Below, in pieces: positions 35,295-43,145 of a stretch of DNA of 64,000 bases (position 1 is its first letter; every line of letters begins with the position of its first letter). A program made the position numbers and the translations under genes. Below the pieces are notes generated by a model that was not told the origin of the DNA, searched no databases, and saw only the letters and a list, made by a program, of their open reading frames with translations. This stretch comes from Nocardioides dokdonensis FR1436 (lineage in GTDB: Bacteria; Actinomycetota; Actinomycetes; Propionibacteriales; Nocardioidaceae), in NCBI RefSeq assembly GCF_001653335.1, contig NZ_CP015079.1:1240001-1304000 (forward strand). The letters run 5' to 3'.

Positions 35295-36577
35295 GCCCGC
35301 GGACGAGCGGCGGGCCCGAGGTCCCCCGCGAGGTCGTGATGCTGCGCGAGCTGCACGCCCTGCTCACCAGCATCAGCAGCGCCGGGACCCTCTCCGAGCT
35401 GTTGCAGCTCGTCGCCCAGGGCGTCGTCGACGTGCTGGGCTTCCAGATCGCCGCGGTCAACTACCTCGACGACGACGGCTTCCTCGAGGTGCTCGCGGTC
35501 GCCGGTGACGAGGAGGCCGCACGCACCATGAGCGGGCGCCGGGTGCGGGTGGAGGAGTTCCTCGAGGAGTTCGAGATCGCCGACCAGTGGGGGCAGCTGC
35601 GCTTCGTCCCCCACGACCGCCTGCCCGACGACGTGGTGAGCACCTGGGTCCCCCGGGTCGAGGCGCTCACGGGCCCGGACGCCTGGCACCCCATGGACGC
35701 GCTCCACGCGCCGCTGCACGGCCCCAACGGGGAGCTGGTGGGGGTGCTCGGTGTCGATCTGCCCATCGACGGCCGACGGCCCGACGAGCTCGCCCGCCAG
35801 GTGCTGGAGATGTACGCCGTGCAGGCCGGGCTGGCCATCCACCGCGCCCGCGCCCTGCAGCGGGAGCACGAGCTCGCCGCAGGACTGCGGGAGTCCAGCC
35901 GCTACCGCGAGCAGGTCAACGCGGCGGTGACCCACGAGCTGAAGAACCCGCTCACCTCCATCCTGGGCCACGTGGAGATCCTCCAGGACACGCCCGCGCA
36001 GTCGGACCAGGTCGAGCGCAGCGTGAGCTCCATCAGCCGGGCCGCACGCCGGATGGAGGCGCTGGTCGAGAGCCTCCTGAGCCTGGCCCGCGTCAGCGAC
36101 CCCGAGCAGCTGCCGGCCCGTCGCCGGGTCGACCTGCGCGAGCTGGTGGCCGAGGCGCAGGAGCTCGCCGCCGTCCAGGCCCAGCGCCGCGACATCACCC
36201 TGACCGTCGACGGGGCCGAGGAGCCCTGCCACACGGAGGGGGATCCTGCCGAGCTGGCGATGGTGGTCTCCAACCTGCTGAGCAACGCCCTGAAGTACAC
36301 CCCGCCCGGCGGGTCGGTGCGCCTCACGACGAGCACCGTCGGCGACCGGGTGTCGCTGACCTGCACCGACACCGGCCACGGCATCCCGCTGGCCGACCAG
36401 GCCACCGTCTTCGACGAGTTCACCCGCTCGGCCCAGCCCGACGGCGGCGAGGTGCCCGGCAGCGGGCTGGGCCTGGCGATCACCCGCCGGGTGGTCGAGC
36501 GCCACGGAGGCACGATCGACCTCCGGTCGACGCCCGGGCAGGGCACGTCGGTCCAGGTCCTGCTGCCGGCCGCCTGA
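35291..36577 (+). CDS. GAF-domain sensor histidine kinase (orphan)
   Basis: 428 aa from a GTG overlapping the previous stop (GTGA). Residues 20-180 form a GAF domain; no membrane helices, so it is cytoplasmic. The H-box VTHELKNPLTSILGHVEIL is near residue 217, followed by N-box NLLSNALKYTP, G1 DTGHGIP and G2 GSGLGLAITRRVVERHGG. No response regulator gene is adjacent. Coupling to the RimB/aspartoacylase genes suggests a signalling link to that pathway, which is inference. Confidence 0.92.
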   Translation: MSPRTSGGPEVPREVVMLRELHALLTSISSAGTLSELLQLVAQGVVDVLGFQIAAVNYLDDDGFLEVLAVAGDEEAARTMSGRRVRVEEFLEEFEIADQWGQLRFVPHDRLPDDVVSTWVPRVEALTGPDAWHPMDALHAPLHGPNGELVGVLGVDLPIDGRRPDELARQVLEMYAVQAGLAIHRARALQREHELAAGLRESSRYREQVNAAVTHELKNPLTSILGHVEILQDTPAQSDQVERSVSSISRAARRMEALVESLLSLARVSDPEQLPARRRVDLRELVAEAQELAAVQAQRRDITLTVDGAEEPCHTEGDPAELAMVVSNLLSNALKYTPPGGSVRLTTSTVGDRVSLTCTDTGHGIPLADQATVFDEFTRSAQPDGGEVPGSGLGLAITRRVVERHGGTIDLRSTPGQGTSVQVLLPAA

Positions 36578-36771
36578 GCCCGGCCCGCGGGCTCACGGAA
36601 CCCGTGCGTGACCTCGAGGCTCCTGGCACGTTTTACCTTCCACCACCCAAGGATGTCCGATCGGTGGAGGCGGGGTCCGGGCTCCGCTGACGAAGATCTG
36701 ACCTTCCCCCGCACCATCCCCCCTTCTCCACCCCCCCCTGAACCATCCCCCTCCTCCCCCCGGAGCCACCT

Positions 36772-37965
36772 GTGCGATCCCCCCACCGCGCTGCGACCAG
36801 CCCCGCCCCCCGCCGGCACCGTCGCGGCGCCCTGCTCACGGCCCTGACCGGTGCCCTGGTCACCGCGTCGCTGTCCGTGCCCGCCGGCGCCCCCGCCGCC
36901 CCCGTCGCGCCCGTCGAGTCGTCCACCGTCGCGCTCGGGCCCGTGTCCGCCGCCCCGCTCGCCGCGCGCACCCAGGAGCGCCGTCGCCGCGACAACCCCC
37001 CTCCCGAGCTCGGTGTGCAGTTCCACGGGCTGTGGTCGTCCTACTCCGACGCCGACCGGGCCGGGGTGCTCGACCGGCTCGTCGACATGGGCGCGGGCTG
37101 GGTCCGCCTGGACATGTCCTGGGCGATGATCCAGCCGACCGCCGGGCGCATCGACCCCGCCGGCTGGGGTGTGCGGTTCGTCGACCGGGTCGTCGACATG
37201 GCATCGGAGCGGGGGCTGAAGGTGCTCGCCACCTTCTGGCTCACCCCCGGCTGGGCCGGCCCCGAGGCCGGCGAGCGCTCGCTGCCGGCCGACCCCCGCG
37301 ACTACGGCCGGGCGCTGGCCTGGGCCGCGGACCGCTGGGCCGGGCAGGTGCAGGCCTGGGAGGTCTGGAACGAGCCGAACTCGAAGGACTTCCTCGCCGG
37401 CGCCGACCCGGCGGCGTACGCCGACCTGCTCTGCGCGGCCCACGACGCCGTGCGCCCCGCGACCGCGGGCGGCCCGCAGCTCGTCTTCGGCGGCACGATG
37501 CACAACGACTCGGAGTGGATCGAGGCCGCGTACGACGCCGGCGCGGGCGCCTGCTTCGACGTGCTGGCCACCCACCCGTACCAGTCGCCCTCCGACACCG
37601 GCCCGATGTCGGGGTCGGGCGAGTCGCAGTGGGAGTTCAGCCACCTCGCGGAGGTGCGCGCCCTGATGCGTCGCCACGGCGACACCCGCCCCGTGTGGGT
37701 CACCGAGTTCGGCTGGTCCTCGCACTCCGACCGCGGCGGCGAGCAGCCGTGGGAGCGCGGCGTCAGCCGGCGCCAGCAGGGCACCTTCACCGTGGCCGCG
37801 CTCGAGGCGCTGCGCAAGCAGTTCCCCTTCGTGAAGAAGGCCTTCCTCTACAACGACCGGGCCCGCACCGACGCCGGGCGGCACATGAAGGGCTACGGCC
37901 TGATGACCCCCGGGCTGAAGCCCAAGCCGGTCTACCGCGCCGTGCAGCGCTGGGCGGGTCGCTGA
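36772..37965 (+). CDS. Secreted clan-A glycoside hydrolase (GH39/GH5-like)
   Basis: 397 aa from a GTG with GGAG about 7 bases upstream. A twin-arginine-like basic N-terminus with a hydrophobic stretch (residues 18-42) indicates export. The TIM barrel has GVQFHGLWSSYSDADRAGVL, RLDMSWAMIQP, the acid/base Glu in WEVWNEPN and the nucleophile Glu in VWVTEFGWSSH. The substrate cannot be told from the sequence. The 194-bp upstream spacer is C-rich just before the start and shows no riboswitch I could recognise. Confidence 0.88.
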   Translation: MRSPHRAATSPAPRRHRRGALLTALTGALVTASLSVPAGAPAAPVAPVESSTVALGPVSAAPLAARTQERRRRDNPPPELGVQFHGLWSSYSDADRAGVLDRLVDMGAGWVRLDMSWAMIQPTAGRIDPAGWGVRFVDRVVDMASERGLKVLATFWLTPGWAGPEAGERSLPADPRDYGRALAWAADRWAGQVQAWEVWNEPNSKDFLAGADPAAYADLLCAAHDAVRPATAGGPQLVFGGTMHNDSEWIEAAYDAGAGACFDVLATHPYQSPSDTGPMSGSGESQWEFSHLAEVRALMRRHGDTRPVWVTEFGWSSHSDRGGEQPWERGVSRRQQGTFTVAALEALRKQFPFVKKAFLYNDRARTDAGRHMKGYGLMTPGLKPKPVYRAVQRWAGR

Positions 37966-38014
37966 CGCGGCCCTGCGGAGCCCCGGGTCGGGGTGTAGGT
38001 GGTGGTGACGGCGA

Positions 38015-38419
38015 TCAGTCGCCGGCGGCCTCGAGCATCCGCACCAGCTCGGCGCCCATCTCCTCGATGACCGCCTGCAGGCCCTGGAGCGGGCGCACCA
38101 TGACCGTGAAGTCACGGATCAGCCCGGCGTCGTCCCAGGTGATCATGTCGATGCCGTGGACCTGCTTGCCACCGACGACGGCGCTGAACTCCAGGATCGC
38201 GGAGTCGGGGCCCACCCACTCGCGGAGGTAGCGCAGCTGCGGCCCGAGCACCGTGAAGGCGGCGCTCAGGTAGCCCACCACGGCGTCGCGACCCTCCTGG
38301 GGCGTGTGCACCGCCGGGGACCGGAAGACCCCGTCCTCGGCGACGAGGGCCGGCAGCCGCGAGGCGTCACCCGCCTCGGCGACCTCGTGCCAGCGGGCCA
38401 GGGCAGCGGTGACGTCCAT
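38015..38419 (-). CDS. SnoaL-like/NTF2-family protein
   Basis: 134 aa. It has the polyketide-cyclase SnoaL-like pattern: ARWHEVAEAGDASRLPALVAEDGVFRSP, the GRDAVVGYL helix, and beta-strands AILEFSAVVGGKQVHGIDMITWDDAGLIRDFTVMVRP. Such proteins bind or isomerise small hydrophobic ligands. It stands alone on the minus strand, divergent from the glutaminase gene. Confidence 0.88.
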   Translation of the reverse strand: MDVTAALARWHEVAEAGDASRLPALVAEDGVFRSPAVHTPQEGRDAVVGYLSAAFTVLGPQLRYLREWVGPDSAILEFSAVVGGKQVHGIDMITWDDAGLIRDFTVMVRPLQGLQAVIEEMGAELVRMLEAAGD

Positions 38420-38481
38420 GACCCCATCCCACCACGGGGCGCGATTGACACGTGGTGCGGCGCAGACGGCATCCTGCCCGG

Positions 38482-39777
38482 GTGGACTCCCCCATCCCGG
38501 ACTACCTGCACGAGGTGCTGAGCGCCTGCGGCGCCGACACCTCCGGCGCCGTCGCCGACTACATCCCCGAGCTGGCCCAGGTCGATCCCGACCGCCTGGG
38601 CGTGGCGCTCACCACCGTCGACGGCGCGGTCTACGAGGCCGGCGACTGCGAGTCGCGCTTCACGATCCAGTCGATCTCGAAGCCGTTCGTCTACGCGCTG
38701 GCGCTGCAGCAGCGCGGGCTCGAGGCGGTCCTGGACCAGGTGGACGTCGAGCCGTCGGGCGAGGCGTTCAACGAGCTGTCCCTCGAGAAGGGCTCCGGTC
38801 GGCCGCTGAACCCGATGATCAACGCCGGCGCGATCGTCGTGCACACCATGCTCGGGGACCCGGGCGACCCGCAGGGTCGCTGCGACCAGGTGCTGGCCGG
38901 GCTGTCCGCCTTCGCCGGGCGTCCCCTCGACGTCGACGAGGCGGCGTACGGGTCGGAGACGGCGACGGCCTTCCGCAACTACGCCATCGCCAACATGCTG
39001 CGCAGCCGTGACTCGATCACCGAGGACCCCGAGGACGTCGTGGCCGCCTACACCCGGCAGTGCTCGGTGCGCGTCAGCACGCGCGACCTGGCGCTGATGG
39101 CCGCCACGCTGGCCAACGGTGGCGTGCACCCGGTGAGCGAGGAGCAGGTCGTCGAGGAGTGGGTGGCCCGCCAGGTGATGAGCGTGATGGCCACCTGCGG
39201 CATGTACGACTCCGCCGGCGACTGGATCTCGACCGTCGGCTTCCCCGCCAAGAGCGGCGTGTCGGGCGGGATCATCGGAGCACTGCCCGGCCAGCTCGGC
39301 ATCGCGGCCTTCTCGCCGCGCCTCGACCCGCACGGCTCCAGCGTCCGCGGCGTCGAGGTGTGCCGCCACCTCTCGGCCGACATGGGGCTGCACATGATGG
39401 ACGCCCCCCAGCCGGTGCGCGCGACCATCAGGAGGATGCACACCGTCCAGCAGGTCGACGGCAGCGCCGCGAAGGTGTTCTCGCTGCACGGCTCCCTGCA
39501 GTTCGCCGGCACCGAGCGGCTGGTGCGCGACCTCGCCGAGGCCGATGCCGCGGGCCAGCTCTCCGACGCGGTCGTGCTCGACCTCACGAGGGTGCACTCC
39601 ATCAACGCGGTGGCGCGCCGGATGCTGCTCGAGACCGTACGCCGGCTCAGCGTGGAGGGCTGCAGCGTGACGGTGGTCGACCCCGAGTCGACGCTGCCCG
39701 ACCCCGACTGCGGGGACGGGCTGCGCCCGACGGTGGTCGGCACCGTCGCCGAGGCGGCCGCCCTCGGTGGCGGCTGA
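38482..39777 (+). CDS. glsA: Glutaminase A with C-terminal STAS domain
   Basis: 431 aa from a GTG. The glutaminase domain (1-305) has the serine-type catalytic motif Ser64-Ile-Ser-Lys67 within FTIQSISKPFVYAL, then NPMINAGAI and FPAKSGVSGGI. It hydrolyses glutamine to glutamate and ammonia. Residues about 330-425 form a STAS domain: VFSLHGSLQFAGTERLVRDL, VVLDLTRVHSINAVARRML. STAS domains bind partner proteins or nucleotides; the phosphorylatable Ser is visible in the VHSIN loop. Standard GlsA is about 310 aa. Confidence 0.92.
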   Translation: MDSPIPDYLHEVLSACGADTSGAVADYIPELAQVDPDRLGVALTTVDGAVYEAGDCESRFTIQSISKPFVYALALQQRGLEAVLDQVDVEPSGEAFNELSLEKGSGRPLNPMINAGAIVVHTMLGDPGDPQGRCDQVLAGLSAFAGRPLDVDEAAYGSETATAFRNYAIANMLRSRDSITEDPEDVVAAYTRQCSVRVSTRDLALMAATLANGGVHPVSEEQVVEEWVARQVMSVMATCGMYDSAGDWISTVGFPAKSGVSGGIIGALPGQLGIAAFSPRLDPHGSSVRGVEVCRHLSADMGLHMMDAPQPVRATIRRMHTVQQVDGSAAKVFSLHGSLQFAGTERLVRDLAEADAAGQLSDAVVLDLTRVHSINAVARRMLLETVRRLSVEGCSVTVVDPESTLPDPDCGDGLRPTVVGTVAEAAALGGG

Positions 39778-39783
39778 GCCCGC

Positions 39784-40446
39784 TCAGACCTCGGCGAGCC
39801 GCAGCGCGGCGACGACGTCGGCGAACATCCGCTGCTTGATGGTGGCCATCGTGGCCCGGTCCTTGCCGGCCAGGTGCCGCACCCGCGCGGCCGCGGCCTC
39901 GGGCAGGTCCTCGAGGCCGGTGGCGACGTCGACGATGCCGGCCGCCGCCGCGTCCGCGCCGGGGAACCGGTGACCGGTGGTCATCGAGTCCATCGCGGCC
40001 CGCGGGGTCAGCTTGGCCATGATCAGCGCGTTCATGCCCGGGGTGAACGGGATGTGGATGTCGACCTCGGGGAAGCAGAAGTAGCCGCGGTCCTCGCGCA
40101 TCACCCGGTGGTCGTGGGCCATGGCCAGCATCGCGCCGGCACCGAAGGCGTGACCGTTGAGGGCGGCGACGGTGGGCACCGGCAGGGTCAGCACCTTCTC
40201 GAAGAGGCCGTGGACGCGGCCGACGTACTCGCCGAGGCGGTCGGGGTGCGCGCCGAGCCACTCCAGGTCCAGGCCGTTGGAGTAGAACTTGCCGTCACCG
40301 GTGGTGATCAGCGCCGCCGGCTCGGTGGAGGACGCGAGGTCGTCGAGGAAGCCGTCCACCTCGTCGAGGAAGGCGGGGGTGAAGCGGTTCTCGTCGTCCC
40401 CGAAGTGGATGGTCCACAGCGGTCCGTCGTGCGTCAGCGTCGGCAT
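39784..40446 (-). CDS. Enoyl-CoA hydratase/isomerase-family protein
   Basis: 220 aa with the crotonase fold: ALITTGDGKFYSNGLDLEWLG, VPTVAALNGHAFGAGAMLAMAHDHRVM and FPEVDIHIPFTPGMNALIMAKL. The oxyanion-hole glycines are present but the usual catalytic Glu pair is replaced around EVDIHIP, which fits delta3,delta2-enoyl-CoA isomerase (PECI-like) proteins. It is convergent with the glutaminase gene, 6 bp apart. Confidence 0.88.
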   Translation of the reverse strand: MPTLTHDGPLWTIHFGDDENRFTPAFLDEVDGFLDDLASSTEPAALITTGDGKFYSNGLDLEWLGAHPDRLGEYVGRVHGLFEKVLTLPVPTVAALNGHAFGAGAMLAMAHDHRVMREDRGYFCFPEVDIHIPFTPGMNALIMAKLTPRAAMDSMTTGHRFPGADAAAAGIVDVATGLEDLPEAAAARVRHLAGKDRATMATIKQRMFADVVAALRLAEV

Positions 40447-40640
40447 GCGGCGCTCCTCTCGTCGGCGACATCAGAGCACACGTCACGCCGGGTGCTGGAG
40501 GGCACCTCCGGGTGTGTTCCCGAAGCGCCTTCCTGGCCACAATCGGGACGCGGCCCGAGGTCGGGCCGGAGCCGGCGGTGCCGGCACAGAGTCGGGTCGC
40601 CCCGCGGCGGCCCGTCCCCCACGATCATCGAGGAGGACGC

Positions 40641-41297
40641 ATGACGCGCATCATCATCATCGGAGGACACGGCAAGGTGGCCCGCAAGGCGACGCCGCTG
40701 CTGGTCGAGGACGGTCACGAGGTCACCTCGGTGATCCGTGACCCGGACCAGTCGGCCGCGATCAGCAAGCTGGGCGCGGAGCCCGCGGTCGCCGACGTGG
40801 CGTCCATGCAGCAGCGCGAGCTCGAGGACCTGCTGCGTGGCCACGACCTGGTCGTGTGGTCGGCAGGCGCCGGGGGCGGATCGGCCGAGAAGACGTACGC
40901 CGTGGACCGCGACGCCGCGATCCGCTCGATGGACGCCGCCGCAGCGGCCGGGGCCGAGCGCTACGTGATGGTCTCCTACTTCGGCGCCGGACCCGATCAC
41001 GGCGTCCCCGCCGACAACGCGTTCTTCCACTACGCCGAGGCGAAGGCCGCCGCCGACACCCACCTCGAGGAGTCGGCCCTGAAGTGGACGATCCTCAAGC
41101 CCAGCGCGCTCACCGAGGGGCCGACCACCGGCAGGATCGACGTGCGCTCCGCCGACGCTGGCGAGGTGTCGCGCGGCAACGTCGCGGCCGTCATCCGTGC
41201 GGTCGCCGGCGCCGACCCCGCTGCCGTCGCCGGGCTGACGATCCCGTTCAACGACGGCGACACCCCGATCGAGGAGGGCCTGCGGCACGTCCGCTGA
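40641..41297 (+). CDS. NAD(P)H-binding Rossmann protein (atypical SDR)
   Basis: 218 aa with AGGAGG seven bases before the ATG. RIIIIGGHGKVARKATPLL near residue 3 is the dinucleotide-binding motif, and VSYFGAGPDHG ... FFHYAEAKAAADTHLEESALKWTILKPSALTEGP is the usual SDR_a5/YwnB-like pattern. These proteins often act as NADPH sensors or reductases; the substrate is unknown. Confidence 0.9.
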   Translation: MTRIIIIGGHGKVARKATPLLVEDGHEVTSVIRDPDQSAAISKLGAEPAVADVASMQQRELEDLLRGHDLVVWSAGAGGGSAEKTYAVDRDAAIRSMDAAAAAGAERYVMVSYFGAGPDHGVPADNAFFHYAEAKAAADTHLEESALKWTILKPSALTEGPTTGRIDVRSADAGEVSRGNVAAVIRAVAGADPAAVAGLTIPFNDGDTPIEEGLRHVR

Positions 41298-41308
41298 GCG
41301 GGCGGAGG

Positions 41309-41884
41309 TCAGTCCCCCGCGACCTCGGGGAGCCGCGGGTGGGCCGTCGGGTAGATGCCGACGGCGAAGCCGTAGACGGTGTCGCCGGAGCGGGGCAGCT
41401 CGTCGAACTCGCGCACCAGCGCGGCCATCCGCTCCCAGAACTCGACGGCGCGCTCCTCGGGCAGGCGCGCGTGCCGGACGAAGCCCCACAACCGCCCGTC
41501 GGCGAACGCGGGCGCCGACTCCCGCGCGGCCACCTCGAGGTCGTTGAAGTCCCGCGGCAGGGTCGCGCCCTCGCCCCCCTGCTCGGCACGGACGTGGAAC
41601 ATCCGCGCGGTGCGGCCGTAGAAGCGCTCCTCGATGGCGCGCACCCGCCGGGTCCGCACGACGCGCACCAGCCCCGCCTCGGTCAGCACCTTGACGTGGT
41701 GGGCGACCGTGCTCTTGGGTCGGCCCACCGCGGTGGCCAGCTCGGTGATGGTGGCCGCCCGCTCGTGGAGCAGACCGAGGACCGTCGTCCGCAGCGGGTT
41801 GCTGAGGGCACTGACCTGCGCCGGTGACGTGAGCACGAGCCGGTCGGCGAGCTCGTAGTCGGGAGGAGGGGGGTTGCTGGACAT
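41309..41884 (-). CDS. ArsR-type winged-helix transcriptional regulator
   Basis: 191 aa. Residues 20-85 form a winged helix: SALSNPLRTTVLGLLHERAATITELATAVGRPKSTVAHHVKVL, then EAGLVRVVRTRRVRAIEERFYGRTARMF. The C-terminal half resembles the extension found in HTH_20 regulators. It is divergent from the dienelactone-hydrolase-like gene with 66 bp between starts and an obvious 10-bp-spaced direct repeat in the gap, so it probably controls that gene and itself. Confidence 0.9.
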   Translation of the reverse strand: MSSNPPPPDYELADRLVLTSPAQVSALSNPLRTTVLGLLHERAATITELATAVGRPKSTVAHHVKVLTEAGLVRVVRTRRVRAIEERFYGRTARMFHVRAEQGGEGATLPRDFNDLEVAARESAPAFADGRLWGFVRHARLPEERAVEFWERMAALVREFDELPRSGDTVYGFAVGIYPTAHPRLPEVAGD

Positions 41885-41900
41885 GGCCTGACCAGACTAC

Positions 41901-41917
41901 CGTTCCAGAACGTTCCA
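41901..41917. promoter_or_regulatory. Direct-repeat operator between the ArsR-type and DLH genes
   Basis: CGTTCCA occurs twice, 10 bp apart (41901 and 41911), one helical turn, in the 66-bp divergent gap. GAACGTTC in the middle is also a palindrome. It is the best candidate site for the adjacent regulator. Confidence 0.5.
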
Positions 41918-41950
41918 TCTTGTTGGATCATTCGCCAGGCAAGGAGAGCC

Positions 41951-42526
41951 ATGTCCACGATCGTCCTGTTCCACCACGTCCAGGGACTCACCGCGGGAGT
42001 GGTGTCCATCGCCGACGAGCTCCGGCGGGCGGGGCACACCGTGCACACCCCGGACCTCTTCGACGCCCGTACCTTCACCACGATCGAGGACGGCATGGCC
42101 CACGCCCGCGAGGTCGGCTTCGACACCCTCCTCGAGCGTGGCGTGGCCGCTGCCGAGGGTCACTCCTCGGCCGTCTACGCCGGGTTCTCGCTCGGGGTGA
42201 TGCCCGCCCAACGGCTGGCCCAGACGCGCGCGGACGCGCGCGGCGCGCTGCTGCTGCACGCCTGCCTGCCGGTCTCGGAGTTTGGCGAGCGGTGGCCGGA
42301 GGGGGTCCCGGTCCAGGTCCACGGCATGGACGCCGACCCGTTCTTCGCCGAGGAGGGCGGCGACATCGACGCCGCTCGGGAGCTGGTGGCGTCGACCGAG
42401 GCGGCGGAGCTGTTCCTCTACCCCGGCGAGGAGCACCTCTTCACCGACTCCTCGCTCCCCGCGTTCGACCCGGCAGCCACGGCCCTGGTGCTGGAACGGG
42501 CGCTGCGCCTGCTCGACGCCCTCTGA
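41951..42526 (+). CDS. Dienelactone hydrolase-family protein
   Basis: 191 aa, small alpha/beta hydrolase. IVLFHHVQGLTAGVVSIADELRRAGHTVHTPDLF starts the fold. The nucleophile elbow reads GFSLG (Ser rather than the Cys of classical dienelactone hydrolases), then VQVHGMDADPFF with the catalytic Asp and GEEHLFTD with the His. An AGGAGAG precedes the ATG by about 8 bases. Substrate unknown. Confidence 0.9.
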   Translation: MSTIVLFHHVQGLTAGVVSIADELRRAGHTVHTPDLFDARTFTTIEDGMAHAREVGFDTLLERGVAAAEGHSSAVYAGFSLGVMPAQRLAQTRADARGALLLHACLPVSEFGERWPEGVPVQVHGMDADPFFAEEGGDIDAARELVASTEAAELFLYPGEEHLFTDSSLPAFDPAATALVLERALRLLDAL

Positions 42527-42608
42527 CCGACGCTGGCCTCAGTGGACGCAGCCACCCGGCCTCGCTGCTCGTCTCGTGGTCGGCTCGCCGGCCAGCCTCT
42601 CCCACGGC

Positions 42609-43058
42609 ATGATCGGCGACGTGATGAAGTCTCCGCTGCTCGCCGCCGCCCTGTCCGCCGTGGTGCTGGCGGGGTGCGGCGCCGACACTCCTGCCGAGCC
42701 TGCCCCTCCCCGGACGGCCGACCCGCAGGCTGACGGCGCGTCCTCGGCCGAGAGGGCCACGCGCCGCGACGCGTCCGCCCTGGCGCGCCTCCTACGGGCG
42801 CACCACACCGAATCGCAGGCCTATCCGAGGAACCATGCGTCGCTCATGCGGTTCGCAGAGGAGTCCGGGTTCGAGTTCACTGACGGCAACCTGATCCAGA
42901 TCTACCAGGCACTGCCCGGGAAGGGGTCTGCCTCGTCCTTCGGATTCTGCGTGGTGAACCCCAAGTCGCGTGCGTGGACGCTCTACGACAGTGCCGAAGC
43001 CGACCACACGACCAGCACGGGTGGTCTGGTCTGCCAGCCGATGGCCGGGGCGAGCTGA
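42609..43058 (+). CDS. Small lipoprotein of unknown function
   Basis: 149 aa. A lipobox LAGC puts the lipidated Cys at residue 23; an internal ATG (42624) would also give a full signal. After a Pro/Ala-rich linker, residues 50-145 form a small domain with two Cys (FGFCVVNP, GLVCQPM) that could form a disulphide. The pattern AYPRNHASLMRFAEESGFEFTDGN vaguely recalls pseudopilin-like domains, but I do not claim it. GC is slightly lower than in its neighbours. Confidence 0.7.
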   Translation: MIGDVMKSPLLAAALSAVVLAGCGADTPAEPAPPRTADPQADGASSAERATRRDASALARLLRAHHTESQAYPRNHASLMRFAEESGFEFTDGNLIQIYQALPGKGSASSFGFCVVNPKSRAWTLYDSAEADHTTSTGGLVCQPMAGAS

Positions 43059-43145
43059 GATCGACGTCCGCTCCGCCGGTCCTGAGAGCTGCTGCACACC
43101 TGGTCCACCCACGGCAGGCTCACCGATCGGCGGCAGCCGCCGCGG

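Noticed and set aside
36578..36771. A riboswitch (c-di-AMP or c-di-GMP type) before the secreted glycosidase
   Set aside because: I could not find the conserved core of either class; the spacer is C-rich with weak pairing only.
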